Shown: positions 8,547 through 17,851 of the stretch, piece by piece | How the letters are laid out: every line of letters begins with the position of its first letter | Position numbering within the stretch: position 1 is the first letter of the stretch | Assembly: GCF_030317145.1 (NCBI RefSeq) | Contig: NZ_JASZYE010000009.1 | Coordinates: forward strand, 1 to 64,000 | Source of the DNA: Variovorax flavidus | GTDB taxonomy: Bacteria > Pseudomonadota > Gammaproteobacteria > Burkholderiales > Burkholderiaceae_C | Direction of reading: 5' to 3' | DNA: 64,000 nucleotides | Program-made: the position numbers and the translations under genes | Notes under the pieces: model-generated | What the model was told of the DNA's origin: nothing | What the model saw: only the letters and a program-made list of their open reading frames with translations | The model's database searches: none

Positions 8547-9337
8547 CGGCTGCCCTGCGCAAGCGCCTGCTCCGACTCCTTTGCACCGCGGCAACTGCGT
8601 GGGTCGTACTTGGATCGGCAGGGGCATTCGAAGCGCGCCGCATGACGGGCGAGGGCGGTTTCATTTGCCCCTATCTCACACTGCAACGCGTCACGCACAA
8701 GTTTGACTTGAACTGTGGAATGGAGACTGACGGTCCAGGGGCCAGCCCTAAAGGGCCCAACGAACTCAAGATCAGTTTGTCCGGCGGCGCGGATTTTCAT
8801 TTGACCCGTTTGAGAACTGGTCAGTGCAGCTCAGAGTACACCGCTGTTCAGAATCGCCCCGCGTCCATTCAGACTTTTCACGGGGAAGGACTTGGGAGCT
8901 TCGGCGGGCTGGACGCGTCTATCAGTTTTGCCTTCACTGATGCTGGGGAGTCGGGAGCCGAGGACACGGCCGAGTTCGAAATCAAGCTCTTGTCCAATGC
9001 AGCAACCGCGATCGCGTGCAAGCCGGAATTGCCGCTCATCATGGGCTTTCACCGAGCGTATGGGCCTGATGGCACGAGGCGAGAGGGACTTCAGTTCGAA
9101 TCGACGGCTGCAGCGGAGCGGTCCGCCTTGCCGAATTCGGGTGGCCTGCGTGGCCAAGGCGGCGCCCTTTACAGCCCGTTTTCTTCTTCTGACGGCAGGT
9201 CGAACCTGAAGCCTTCAATGTCGACGAACAAGGAAGAGAAAGCGCAGTCCACGGGCCTGGTCGTTGTTGTTGGTGCCGTCTCCTTTGCGGCGGCGGCAGC
9301 AGTTCTTGGCTTCCTCGTCCATCGCCTTTTGCGCTAG
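8543..9337 (+). CDS. Exported hypothetical protein with C-terminal membrane anchor
   Basis: 264 aa, not assigned to a known family. The N-terminus (MTAALRKRLLRLLCTAATAW) plus the following hydrophobic run ending SAGAFEA is a signal peptide. The body is a Gly/Ser-rich, probably beta-rich domain with paired Cys (FICPYL, LNCGM, GQCSSE, IACKPE), which could form disulfides outside the cytoplasm. The last 30 residues contain a hydrophobic helix (LVVVVGAVSFAAAAAVLGFL) followed by basic RLLR, a C-terminal anchor. Topology would leave the domain in the periplasm. The GTG start overlaps the stop of the CocE-type gene by 4 bases, so the pair is translationally coupled and the protein may act together with that hydrolase. 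Confidence 0.7.
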   Translation: MTAALRKRLLRLLCTAATAWVVLGSAGAFEARRMTGEGGFICPYLTLQRVTHKFDLNCGMETDGPGASPKGPNELKISLSGGADFHLTRLRTGQCSSEYTAVQNRPASIQTFHGEGLGSFGGLDASISFAFTDAGESGAEDTAEFEIKLLSNAATAIACKPELPLIMGFHRAYGPDGTRREGLQFESTAAAERSALPNSGGLRGQGGALYSPFSSSDGRSNLKPSMSTNKEEKAQSTGLVVVVGAVSFAAAAAVLGFLVHRLLR

Positions 9338-9403
9338 CACGTCGTGCGTTCCGTTCCGTCAGGGACTTCCGGATTGTTGTACGCGCGCGAGAGCCGCCCG
9401 CCC

Positions 9404-9838
9404 TCAGCCGATTTGCTCGGCAAGCCCGACGATGATGCCCTCAGGCCCACGCATATAGGCGAGCCGGTACGATTTCTCGTACTGCATCTGGCCAATAAGT
9501 TCTGCGCCATGGGCCTGCATCCGCGTGAGGACAGCATCGATGTCATCCACGGCGAACATGATGCGGCGAAGACCCAGAGCGTTCACTGGCGTGTCCACGG
9601 GCCCAAACCTGACTGCGTTTGGCGTGTGGAACTTGTCCAGCTCAATACCCTGCCCATCGGGTGTCCGCAGCATCGCGATGGTGGCTCGGACGTTTTCAAG
9701 CCCTATCAGGCTCCCGACAGACGGCCCTTCAACCGTGGTTTGCCCTTCAAGCTCGAGACCCATCTCGACAAAGAACGCCTTCACCGTTTCGAGATCGTCG
9801 ACAACGATCAAGACGTTGTCCATTCGCTTGACTGTCAT
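9404..9838 (-). CDS. VOC-family (glyoxalase/dioxygenase-fold) protein
   Basis: 144 aa with two beta-alpha-beta-beta-beta units typical of the vicinal-oxygen-chelate fold. The first unit begins MDNVLIVVDDLETVKAFFVE, and the second begins LGLRRIMFAVDDIDAVLTRM. Near the end GPEGIIVGLAEQIG carries the terminal metal-ligand-like Glu/Gly region. Members include glyoxalases, extradiol dioxygenases and antibiotic-binding proteins; the sequence does not tell which. Stands alone on the minus strand, facing the exported-protein gene end to end. Function within the family is open. Confidence 0.88.
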   Translation of the reverse strand: MTVKRMDNVLIVVDDLETVKAFFVEMGLELEGQTTVEGPSVGSLIGLENVRATIAMLRTPDGQGIELDKFHTPNAVRFGPVDTPVNALGLRRIMFAVDDIDAVLTRMQAHGAELIGQMQYEKSYRLAYMRGPEGIIVGLAEQIG

Positions 9839-10274
9839 GTCCTTCGGATCTCCTTCAACGGATGACTTTACAGAGGAAGCAGCCCACCCGAGAGCTGCCT
9901 TGGCGACATGCTGGTTTTGCCGCTCTGATTCGGAGGCGTGCCCGCTTCAGAGGATAGTTTCCACTGCAAACCTGCCGCACGGGCGCTGGTGGGTTCGTGG
10001 TGTGCGCAATTCCTCAATGGTGCCGGTCATAGGCGCCGTGGCGCTCAACACCTGCTTGGCACATGCCGCGCCATCAGCCGCGGCGCGCGAGCGGCGTTGT
10101 GGCTCATGGATCGCGCAGTGTGCGGGCTTTTTCGATCTCGCGCACCAAACAGAGTTGCAGTTGCGCGCACGTTTCAGACATGGAAAATTTGCCGACAGAT
10201 CTTGACAGGAACGCGCCGACCCGCCGGTTGACTAAAGGGCCGATGCTCCTCCATGTCGCTAGGATGTTTGTCGC
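9839..10274. other. Intergenic stretch, nothing recognised
   Basis: About 435 bases with several overlapping open frames, none with a ribosome site, domain or patterned sequence. No repeat or hairpin of note was found. Confidence 0.45.
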
Positions 10275-10475
10275 ATGCCTGTCAGCGCATCACCGCCGAT
10301 CGATCCGTTCTGGCCATTCCCGCCTTGGCCCAATCGGCTGGACGGAAGCGAAGAGGAACGTCGCGCGAGCGCGCGGGCTGCAACGTGCGAGGAAGAGATG
10401 GAAGCCGAAATCGAGGCGGAGACCTCTCGCTTGTGGGCGAAGTACCTGGAACTGAGAGCGCGATCCGAAAAGTAA
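10275..10475 (+). CDS. Small hypothetical protein with helical C-terminus (66 aa)
   Basis: Possible small gene. The N-terminal third is Pro/Trp/Phe-rich (PIDPFWPFPPWP) and the rest is a charged, strongly amphipathic helix (EEEMEAEIEAETSRLWAKYL) ending in Lys. This order is protein-like and differs from the surrounding non-coding frames. The ribosome site is weak (AGGA about 12 bases upstream). Helical storage-granule (phasin-like) or adaptor roles are possible but unsupported; no family is claimed. Confidence 0.45.
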   Translation: MPVSASPPIDPFWPFPPWPNRLDGSEEERRASARAATCEEEMEAEIEAETSRLWAKYLELRARSEK

Positions 10476-11116
10476 CGGCGGTCTGCCGTTGTTAGAGCGG
10501 ACTCAGCTCAGCGGTCCGACGCGCAGCCGGCAAATTCCCCGGTGCGGGCGTCCCGAGATCGCCCCCACCCGAAGCGATACGACAGTTGAAAGGAAACCCT
10601 TTGCATGCGGGCACTGGCGCGCCAAACCGGCCAATTCCCACGTGAGAAGGCGCTTTCGAGATGTGTGGGCTTAGTCTTTATGCACCTGCACCTAGGGAAC
10701 AGTCGGCGCACCCGAATCGGTCGGGTCACGATTGTCAACCACACGCTGCTGGCCGGCCATGTGCCCGGCTGACTGGGTACGGTGGGGGACTTCGTGGCAG
10801 TCACCAATTCGTGTCGGTCGCGCCCCCGCGGTGCGCGGGTCTGTCGGCCGGGCCACGCGCGACGTACCGCCCTTCATCCGGTCGGGCAGCGGTGCTGTCG
10901 TCCTGCCACGCCCGGTTGGCGGCCGTGAAGCAAGCGCACCGGCTCTTGTCCTGACAGGGCAAGACGCATGGCGGCCGTGCTGCAACCAAGGCCGCTGCTG
11001 CCGAGGTGCCGGCCGGGCTTCAGCGCCAGCTGCCGCTTTCGTCCTTCCAAAGCTGCGTCGTAAAACTGGTCGTCGCCTACATCGGCAGGTTGAACGAGGA
11101 GCAACGCTTGGCGGGC
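10476..11116. other. Intergenic stretch of about 640 bases, no supported gene
   Basis: Contains competing open frames on both strands (for example 10732-11229 plus and 10874-11143 minus), all Arg/Cys/Pro-rich and without start signals or recognisable domains. It may be decayed DNA. The frame of the downstream extensin-like gene is open from 11006, but its first 37 codons look untranslated. Confidence 0.4.
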
Positions 11117-11869
11117 ATGCCTTCGTTGCCGAGCCCAACCCATATCGCAAGCGTCGTGTTCTTGCTGGTGCTACTTTTTGGTGCGTGGGCGCTCAAGGCG
11201 GGCTGGATTGCCATTCCCGAGCGCTATAACCCGTGGGCCGAACTGGACACGGCCGAAGCGCCAAACCTCCTCACCTCCGTGAAGCTCGCGCGCGCGCAGC
11301 GTGATCCCGCGCGTTGCCTCGCGCTGCTGGAAGCCTCAGGCATGCACTTCGAGCCCGTGCCCGACCGCACCACAGCGGAAGGTTGCGCATTGCGCAACAC
11401 GGTACGCCTGGCCCGCGTGCGCGAATTGACGTTGGGCACGCCGGTGCTGCTGAGTTGCCGCGCCGCGCTCACCTTTGCGTTGTGGGAGCGTCATGTGATC
11501 CAGCCCGCGGCCGCCGAATTGCTGGGCACGCGCATCGTCCGCATTGATCACCTGGGCGGCTATGCCTGCCGAAATGTAGTGGTCGGCCGGCAGCAGCAAG
11601 AAGGTGTGCCCGGCCGACGCAGCCAGCATGCAACGGCCGACGCGTTGGACGTCACCGCGTTCACTCGCGCAGAGCGTGGCCGCGTCATCGCTATCGGGCG
11701 CGACTGGATGCCCGATGCCTCGCAAGCGCTGACACCGGAAGCTGCGTTCCTGAGCGAAGCGCACAAGGGGGCTTGCCGGGTCTTCGACAGCGTTCTCGGC
11801 CCTGACTACAACGCGGTGCATGCCGACCACTTCCATCTAGAAGTTGGCGCCCGGCGCGCATGTCGCTGA
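11117..11869 (+). CDS. Extensin-family protein with N-terminal membrane anchor
   Basis: 250 aa. Residues about 8-28 (THIASVVFLLVLLFGAWALK) form an uncleaved or signal-type hydrophobic segment. The rest is the extensin-like C-terminal domain found in proteobacterial envelope proteins. Characteristic segments are LGGYACRNVVVGR, RRSQHATADALDV (a His-Asp pair like that of DD-peptidase-type zinc sites), the GACRVFDSVLGPDYN segment and HADHFHLEVG near the end. Cys residues in the ACRN and GACR segments may pair. A cell-wall hydrolase or binding role in the periplasm is suggested by the zinc-site-like His/Asp pattern. The start at 11117 places the hydrophobic helix at the N-terminus. Confidence 0.82.
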   Translation: MPSLPSPTHIASVVFLLVLLFGAWALKAGWIAIPERYNPWAELDTAEAPNLLTSVKLARAQRDPARCLALLEASGMHFEPVPDRTTAEGCALRNTVRLARVRELTLGTPVLLSCRAALTFALWERHVIQPAAAELLGTRIVRIDHLGGYACRNVVVGRQQQEGVPGRRSQHATADALDVTAFTRAERGRVIAIGRDWMPDASQALTPEAAFLSEAHKGACRVFDSVLGPDYNAVHADHFHLEVGARRACR

Positions 11870-11920
11870 GCCCATTGCGCGACGTTTCGTCGAGGGTGCA
11901 GCGATCGGCCGCCAGCAAGG

Positions 11921-12103
11921 TCAGGTCTTGGGATCGATTCCGCGGATCGGATGCTTGGTCAGATCCTTGCCGATCTCAACGCGCTTCTCTTCGTTCGCCT
12001 CATCTCGGAATTCACTCGGCTCCTTTTCGGTGGCCTTTTCCATGTTCGATTTGACAGAGGCGCGCTCGTCCTGTCCCTTCTTGGCATCATTCTGAGTTTT
12101 CAT
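11921..12103 (-). CDS. Small, highly charged hypothetical protein (60 aa)
   Basis: About half the residues are Lys, Glu, Asp, Asn or Arg, and there is no hydrophobic core: MKTQNDAKKGQDERASVKSN at the start and HPIRGIDPKT at the end. It is probably intrinsically disordered and cytoplasmic. GGAGA lies 5 bases before the ATG at 12103, a better start than the adjacent GTG at 12106. It sits downstream of dnaE2 on the same strand, 217 bases away, so co-transcription is possible but not shown. Such charged mini-proteins often accompany stress responses; no function is claimed. Confidence 0.6.
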   Translation of the reverse strand: MKTQNDAKKGQDERASVKSNMEKATEKEPSEFRDEANEEKRVEIGKDLTKHPIRGIDPKT

Positions 12104-12320
12104 CACTGTCTCCGGTGTGAACCGAGCGCGGGACCGGCCCCGTCGCTACGGTCCTGCCTGTTTAACGCCTGAGCGCGGCTTCCGGCATCAGACGACAGGC
12201 CCATGTCTCGTAGGGCGCTGGGCCGCCTCTCGAATTCAGCTTGGCGCGAGGGGGCCGGCACCGCCGCTGGCCGAAGCCACAGCGTCGGCGAAAATCAGAG
12301 GATCTCCCCAAGACACTGCA

Positions 12321-15300
12321 CTAGCGGAAATCGCGGCTCTTCGTCCGGAGCGCGCCCAACAGCGACGTGTGATCGACGAGCTTCATGGCCACCAGCGACT
12401 GCACGCCTTTCTCGCTCTGCCAGACGCCTTCGACGCTGAGAAGCCTTGCGGTCATCAGAACCGTCCTTTGCTCTTCGACCAGCTTCGGCCACACGATGAT
12501 GTTGACGGTGCCAGTCTCGTCCTCGAGCGTTGCGAAGACGACGCCCTTGGCCGTGCTGGGGCGTTGCCGGTGCGTCACGATCCCGCTGGCACGCACCGTC
12601 TGGCGATTCTTTGCGCGGGCACGCAATTCCTCCGAGGTCTTGATGCGCCACTCGGCCAGCTGCGGACGGATGATCGAAAGAGGGTGCCGGCGCAGGCTCA
12701 GTCCGAGCGAGCCATAGTCGTCGGCGATTTCGGAACCCTCTTCTGGCTCTGGGAATCGAATCTCATCTTCGAAGGTGCGCGCCTCGCGCAGCATCTTGGT
12801 CGGCCGCGTGTCGATACCTTTCGCCGCCCATACTGCGTCAGGGCGCCGTCCGGCGAGCCCGAGCAGCGCGTCCGCGCTCGAAAGGCACTGCAGGTCATGC
12901 CCGTCAAGCTGCGCCCGCATGGCCAGGTCCTCAACGCTCGCGAACTGTTGTTGCGATCGCGCTGCAACGATCCGCTTCGCGGCTTCTTCGCGCATGCCGT
13001 TGATGCGCGACATCCCTAGCCGAACGGCGCGCAATGGTGCGTCGTAGGTCGTGTCCCAGCGATCGGACGCCGGGCCTTGCGCTGGCTCTTCCAACGTCGA
13101 TTCCCAGTCGCTGATCGCTACGTCGACCGGGCGCACCACGACACCATGCTCGCGGGCGTCGCGTACCAGTTGGGCCGGTGCGTAGAAGCCCATCGGCTGA
13201 GAGTTGAGGAGGGCGGCCAGCATCGCGTCCGGGTGGTTTCTCTTCAGCCAGCAACTCACGTACACCAGATGCGCGAAGCTGGCTGCGTGGGATTCCGGAA
13301 AGCCATAGCTCCCAAAGCCCTCGACCTGCTTGGCCAGGCGCTGAGCGAAGTCTTCGCTGTATCCCTTTTTCAGCATCCGCTCGATGAGTTTTCGCTGATG
13401 CACTTCCAGACCGCCTCGCTTTCGCCAAGCGCCCATCGCGCGGCGCAACTGATCCGCCTCGCCGGCGGTGAAGTCCGCGGCGACCATGGCGATCGCCATG
13501 ACCTGCTCCTGGAAGAGGGGGATGCCCAGCGTCCGCTCGGTCGCGTGACGGATCTCCTCGCTTGGGTATTCCACCCTTTCTTCGCCCATGCGCCGTCGCA
13601 GGTAGGGGTGCACCATGCCACCTTGAATCGGTCCGGGCCTCACGATCGCTACCTGGATCACCAGGTCATAAAAGGTCCGAGGCCGCATACGAGGCAGCAT
13701 GCTCATTTGCGCGCGACTCTCGATCTGGAAAACGCCGACGGTGTCGGCTTTGCAGATCATGTCGTAGGTGGCTGGATCTTCGGCCGGCACGTCCTGTAGG
13801 CGCATGGGGCCGGCTCCGGCTTTCGCACCCGCCAGGTCGAGCGCGCGGTGTATGGCCGTGAGCATGCCCAGCGCCAGGATGTCGACCTTGATGAGGCCCG
13901 TCGAATCCAGGTCGTCCTTGTCCCACTGGATGATGCTGCGGTTCTCCATCGCCGCGTTCTCGACGGGCACGAGGCGACTCACCTTGTCACGACCGATGAC
14001 AAAGCCGCCAGGGTGCTGGCTTAGATGCCGTGGAAAACCGCGGATCGTGTCCGCGAGCGTGAGCCAGTGCACAACGGTTGGGTCCGTCGGGTCGATCTCG
14101 TTTTCCAGCAGGCAGGCCTCGCTGATCCACTTCTCGTCAGTGCCGTAGGCAGTGCTGGCCAGCTGATCGATCTTGTCTGCGTCGATGCCCATCGCCTTCC
14201 CCACGTCGCGAAGCGCCGATTTCGTGCGATAGGTGGTGGCCACGGCCGTGAGGGCGGCGCGATCGCGTCCGTACTTTTCGTAGATGTACTGCATCGCCTC
14301 TTCGCGCCGCTGATGCTCGAAGTCGACGTCGATGTCCGGCGGTTCCCTGCGTTCGACAGAGATGAAGCGTTCAAACAGAACGCTCATGCGATCGGGATCG
14401 ACGTTCGTCACCTCGAGGCAATAGCAAATTGCGCTGTTGGCCGCCGATCCACGTCCCTGACAGAGGATGTTCCGGTCCCGCGCCCAGTGCACGACGTCCG
14501 CGACCGTGAGGAAGTAGCTCTCGTATTCGAGCTGGGCAATCGTCTTGAGCTCGTGCTCGATCTGCCTGCGTACCTTGTCGGGCAAGCCGGCCGGATACCG
14601 CCGCTTCGCACCGTCGTAAGTAAGCTTGCGAAGGTGCGACGCCGGCGTTTCGCCTTCCGGGACGACCTCGCGCGGATATTCGTACTTGAGTTCTTCGAGC
14701 GAAAACGTGCACAGGCTCGCGACCTTCACGGTTTCTTCCATCCACTCGCCCGGCACCTGCCGGGCCAGCATCGCGCGTCCGCGCAGATACGCCTCTGCAT
14801 TGGCCTGCAGCGCGTACCCAGCTTTCGCCACCGTCGTGCCGACGCGCACCGCGGTGAGCACGTCCTGAACCTGTTTGCGCTTGCGCGTGTGCATGACCGG
14901 GCTCGAACTGGCCAAGATCCGGATGCCGGTCCGCTCGGCGACCTGTTCGACGATCCATAGACGCAACTCGTCGTCCATGAGCAGCGGTCGCGGCGCGACG
15001 ATCCATGCCCGCTCCGGGAACCAGGTCTTCAACCACATGGCCTGTGCGAAAAGCGACTCGACCGTGGCATCCGCGTCCGGGAGGAGCAGCACCAAGCAGC
15101 CGGGCATGCCGACCAAATAGGGCGCCTGGATGTTCTTGCCCTCTACGTCCGTTACAAGGGCGCTGTAGCTGCCCTTGGCGGCCCTCCGGCGCGCGAGCGT
15201 GATGCATTCGCAAAGGTTGCCCCAACCGAGCTTGTTTTGCGCCAGGAACACGAGCCTGGCGTGTGGATGGCCGCTCTGGGTGGTCAGCAGGATCTCGCTG

Positions 15301-15506
15301 CCGCAGATGAAATGCAGGCTTGCTTCCCGCGCTGCCAGGTGGGCGCGAACGACGCCGGAAACCGAGCACTCGTCTGTCAGCGCCAGGGCTGAATACAGCT
15401 TGGCAGCGGCCCGCTCCACCAGTTCCTCAGGCTGCGATGCACCCACGAGGAAAGTGAAATTCGAGCGGCAGTGGAGCTCGGCAAAGGCGGGAGGCTCGGA
15501 GGACAC
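12321..15506 (-). CDS. dnaE2: Error-prone DNA polymerase III alpha subunit DnaE2
   Basis: C-family polymerase (1061 aa) for SOS-induced translesion synthesis. The N-terminal PHP domain begins FAELHCRSNFTFLVGAS, the DnaE2-type start with Cys/Asn where replicative DnaE has catalytic His residues. The palm carries PPDIDVDFEHQRREE with the catalytic aspartates. FPESHAASFAHLVYVSCW marks the helix-hairpin end of the fingers. The C-terminal OB domain (VRASGIVTHRQRP) is present, and the short tail without tau-binding extension fits DnaE2. The start is GTG at 15506; a LexA box lies 2 bases upstream. DnaE2 usually follows imuA and imuB, but here neither flanks it, so it is a solo gene. Confidence 0.95.
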   Translation of the reverse strand: MSSEPPAFAELHCRSNFTFLVGASQPEELVERAAAKLYSALALTDECSVSGVVRAHLAAREASLHFICGSEILLTTQSGHPHARLVFLAQNKLGWGNLCECITLARRRAAKGSYSALVTDVEGKNIQAPYLVGMPGCLVLLLPDADATVESLFAQAMWLKTWFPERAWIVAPRPLLMDDELRLWIVEQVAERTGIRILASSSPVMHTRKRKQVQDVLTAVRVGTTVAKAGYALQANAEAYLRGRAMLARQVPGEWMEETVKVASLCTFSLEELKYEYPREVVPEGETPASHLRKLTYDGAKRRYPAGLPDKVRRQIEHELKTIAQLEYESYFLTVADVVHWARDRNILCQGRGSAANSAICYCLEVTNVDPDRMSVLFERFISVERREPPDIDVDFEHQRREEAMQYIYEKYGRDRAALTAVATTYRTKSALRDVGKAMGIDADKIDQLASTAYGTDEKWISEACLLENEIDPTDPTVVHWLTLADTIRGFPRHLSQHPGGFVIGRDKVSRLVPVENAAMENRSIIQWDKDDLDSTGLIKVDILALGMLTAIHRALDLAGAKAGAGPMRLQDVPAEDPATYDMICKADTVGVFQIESRAQMSMLPRMRPRTFYDLVIQVAIVRPGPIQGGMVHPYLRRRMGEERVEYPSEEIRHATERTLGIPLFQEQVMAIAMVAADFTAGEADQLRRAMGAWRKRGGLEVHQRKLIERMLKKGYSEDFAQRLAKQVEGFGSYGFPESHAASFAHLVYVSCWLKRNHPDAMLAALLNSQPMGFYAPAQLVRDAREHGVVVRPVDVAISDWESTLEEPAQGPASDRWDTTYDAPLRAVRLGMSRINGMREEAAKRIVAARSQQQFASVEDLAMRAQLDGHDLQCLSSADALLGLAGRRPDAVWAAKGIDTRPTKMLREARTFEDEIRFPEPEEGSEIADDYGSLGLSLRRHPLSIIRPQLAEWRIKTSEELRARAKNRQTVRASGIVTHRQRPSTAKGVVFATLEDETGTVNIIVWPKLVEEQRTVLMTARLLSVEGVWQSEKGVQSLVAMKLVDHTSLLGALRTKSRDFR

Positions 15507-15508
15507 AA

Positions 15509-15524
15509 CTGTATATAAATACAG
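15509..15524 (-). promoter_or_regulatory. LexA/SOS box of dnaE2
   Basis: CTGTATATAAATACAG is a perfect match to the proteobacterial LexA consensus CTGT-N8-ACAG. It ends 2 bases before the GTG start of dnaE2, so LexA bound here would block the promoter or start. Transcription would have to begin inside or right at the box, giving a very short leader or none. Confidence 0.9.
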
Positions 15525-15602
15525 TATTTTGCACTTGTCTTCGAAACGTGTCGCGCGAGGAGGATTCCGTCGAGACTGGTCGGCTCACTTGGGTGGAAGC
15601 CG

Positions 15603-16427
15603 TCATGATCGGCCGTCAAAATACAGGCCGGTGAACGAAGGGAAGGAGCGCTCTGGATACCCGGGCAAATACAACGAACGCTCGTGAACCTGCCACCGAT
15701 CCCTCAAGTTGTAGCCCAGCGCTTCCACCTCACGAATCAATCTTTCGGTGTTGAAAACATGCATTGGCGCAAAGCAGCCTTCACCGATGTTTTGCGTGGT
15801 GACGAAGTCTTCTCCCCCATAGAGTGGCAGTTTGTTCAGCAGCAGGTACTGAGGCCGCGTCATGCATCGCCTGAGCAGGTCGCCAGGGCGTGCGTCTTCC
15901 ATGTAGTGGAGGGCGCCTGCGGCAATCCAGATATCGGCGCCATGTCTAACGACAGCTTCGTTGAGATCGACTGTGAAGCTCAACGCGGGCGCTTCCCGCT
16001 CGACCGCCAGCCTGCGCCCGAGGTCGACCATCGCTGGGACCTCGACAACTTGCCATGCCAACCCGGCCGGCATGTCGAGGTAGGGCCGATAAGCGTGGTA
16101 GTGCACGCCTACGGAGCCGCCGATATCCAGCACGCTCCTAGCTCCTCGACGAAAGGCTCTGTCGAGCCACCACATCACAGGGTAGTCGTACGCAAAAACC
16201 TGCCGCGTTCGAATCTCAACATACTCAACGGCCAGGCGCTCGTTGTTGAAGCCTTCGTTCACTGGCAAGCGTTTGTGGGCAGCCGTGAAGCTGTCATAGA
16301 CGCCGAAATAGAAGCCTAGCCCCTCCTTCGCGAGAAACTGCTGTCTCCGCCATCGGAGCAATGCGGGTCGGGTTACCGGTCCCTCCAACAGCTCGCGGAC
16401 GATCTGGGCGGCGCTGGCGTGTGACAT
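15603..16427 (-). CDS. TIGR04325-type putative methyltransferase
   Basis: 274 aa. The Rossmann motif SVLDIGGSVGVHYHAYRPYL is the SAM-binding start of this methyltransferase-like family. It is followed by WQVVEVPAMVDLG (acidic end of strand 2) and DIWIAAGALHYMED. The N-terminal region contains the family-type FYFGVYDSFTAAH, and the C-terminus ERSFPSFTGLYFDGR is also typical. Members are often near polysaccharide or surface-glycan genes; here it stands alone between dnaE2 and a secreted protein. I start at the ATG at 16427, since the upstream TTG at 16442 has no support. Methyl acceptor unknown. Confidence 0.85.
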   Translation of the reverse strand: MSHASAAQIVRELLEGPVTRPALLRWRRQQFLAKEGLGFYFGVYDSFTAAHKRLPVNEGFNNERLAVEYVEIRTRQVFAYDYPVMWWLDRAFRRGARSVLDIGGSVGVHYHAYRPYLDMPAGLAWQVVEVPAMVDLGRRLAVEREAPALSFTVDLNEAVVRHGADIWIAAGALHYMEDARPGDLLRRCMTRPQYLLLNKLPLYGGEDFVTTQNIGEGCFAPMHVFNTERLIREVEALGYNLRDRWQVHERSLYLPGYPERSFPSFTGLYFDGRS

Positions 16428-16445
16428 GCCTGCGCTCAGCAAGAA

Positions 16446-16874
16446 CTATTGAGGCGTGCCCGTTTTTTCCTTGGGATTCGTCGGCACGTCGGGCCGCTCG
16501 CCCTTCACACCCGCTTGGGGTTTCAGTTCATCCTTGCTCGGCTTTACCTCGGCTCGGCTCATGGCCCCCGTCCGCTGCGGGGCGTTTGGCTGGTTGTTGG
16601 TCATGGTCGAGGGCTCGCCCTTAGGGACCTTGGTGTTCGCCGGACTGCGGTTCTCTGAGCGAGCTTCGGATTTCACTTCTTCGCGTGACGCAGGATTGCT
16701 CCCGTCGGGACGCTGCGTCGGGTTCGCGACGCCGGCAGGCGTTTTCGTGCTGGCCTGTCCTCCCTTTGCTGGATCAGGCGCAGCAGGCTGCGCTGTGGTC
16801 TGAGCAAGAACGCCGCTCGAGAGGCTGAGCATGCCGACGAGCGCAACTGTGGTGAAAATCTTTCCCTGCTTCAT
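16446..16874 (-). CDS. Secreted Pro/Lys/Asn-rich disordered protein
   Basis: 142 aa. Residues 1-24 are a clear Sec signal peptide (MKQGKIFTTVALVGMLSLSS then GVLAQ). The mature part is low-complexity and lacks hydrophobic residues: many Pro, Lys, Glu, Asn and Thr (REEVKSEARSENRSPANTK). It is therefore probably unstructured in the periplasm. GGGAGACCACC precedes the ATG. It ends 19 bases before the methyltransferase start on the same strand. A similar protein is encoded at 53580-53885, with the same layout of signal peptide plus Pro/Lys-rich disorder. No function known. Confidence 0.75.
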   Translation of the reverse strand: MKQGKIFTTVALVGMLSLSSGVLAQTTAQPAAPDPAKGGQASTKTPAGVANPTQRPDGSNPASREEVKSEARSENRSPANTKVPKGEPSTMTNNQPNAPQRTGAMSRAEVKPSKDELKPQAGVKGERPDVPTNPKEKTGTPQ

Positions 16875-17851
16875 GGTGGTCTCCCAAGCGAGTGATGCCC
16901 CAAATTGGGAGCGCTACAACTCTAGGAGGGTGTTGCGTCCCGAGTGTCAGGTTCTGGCGCTCCAGCCTGTAGGTCTGCACGTCTGAGTGCAAAGCGAGCT
17001 TCTGGCGTCGTCACCCACTCGAGGCGGTCAGGCAAGAGATTGAAGATTGATTTCGTTCGGCGCGATCCGGCCATCGCCGCGCACGCGAGCTTTTCAGTGC
17101 GCATCGCTGGCTGGCGACACCATTGAGGTTCTGGTACTGCGAAGACCAGAGCGGATCATCGTTCGAGCCGGCTCGCCTCTTTGCGCTGGCGACGGATCCA
17201 CCGCTTGAGGAGCGCATTGCCCAGCGCCAAGGCCCCCAGCACGACAAGTCGCTCAGTCAATATGCAGGCCGATCGCTCGACGCGCCGAACACGGTAGCGG
17301 GTTAGGCCGAGCAGTCGTCGGTAACGCAACAGGCCCCTGGTTGCAGATCGGCCGCGCGACGGAACCAGGGTCCAAATGCGAAAGCATCTCGTCGAGTAGC
17401 AGCCCGGTGGAGATGTTCTTTTGCTTGTCGAGTCGGCGGATCACGACCATCAACGGTCCGGGACCGCTGTATGCCCGTTCGCCGTCCGCCGTTTCCCTTG
17501 CTGGCGCCGATCGACGGCGGCAAGCCACACTCTGGCCGCGCCGACGTGGACCAACAAGACAACAGCCGTCCCGCCTAGCTCGACGTTCGCCGACATGGCT
17601 ACTCTTTCATCATCATGACGCGCAGCGACGATCAAGCCTTCACGACGAGGCGTTTGAGTTAGCTCGACGTGTCCGCCAGCCGCGGAGCAGGGCCGCTTAG
17701 CCCCAACGCGCTGGAGGTTGCCCTGGAACACTGGGGAACGTGGCGAGACTCGGTCAATTGGTGAGCCAATAGAGCCAAGGCAGCGGCAGTAGCGTCGACA
17801 GCCAAGGTTCAGATGGTCATCGCGGCCGATGAACGGCATCGCTGCCGACCA
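16875..17851. other. Long intergenic or decayed stretch of nearly 1 kb
   Basis: Apart from a possible 34-codon ORF at 17156-17260 (listed separately), nothing here is supported. Several minus-strand frames read as fragments (for example the start MSANVELGGTAVVLLVHVG near 17597 and MVVIRRLDKQKNISTGLLLD near 17450), but they are interrupted within 50-90 codons and match no family I recognise. The region may contain a decayed gene. Confidence 0.4.
17156..17260 (-). CDS. Possible 34-aa small membrane protein
   Basis: A TTG-started frame reads LTERLVVLGALALGNALLKR followed by WIRRQRKEASRLER and a stop. That is a hydrophobic helix of about 16 residues followed by a strongly basic amphipathic tail, the layout of single-span mini-proteins. 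There is no good ribosome site and the start is a TTG, so this is a suggestion only. It is isolated within a gene-poor stretch. Confidence 0.3.
   Translation of the reverse strand: MTERLVVLGALALGNALLKRWIRRQRKEASRLER

Noticed and set aside
10874..11143. Possible minus-strand gene before the extensin-like protein
   Set aside because: Sequence looked partly ordered, but there is no start signal and no recognisable domain, and a competing plus-strand frame is equally open.
12117..13019. 300-codon plus-strand open frame
   Set aside because: Mostly antisense to the 3' end of dnaE2; no ribosome site or family resemblance.
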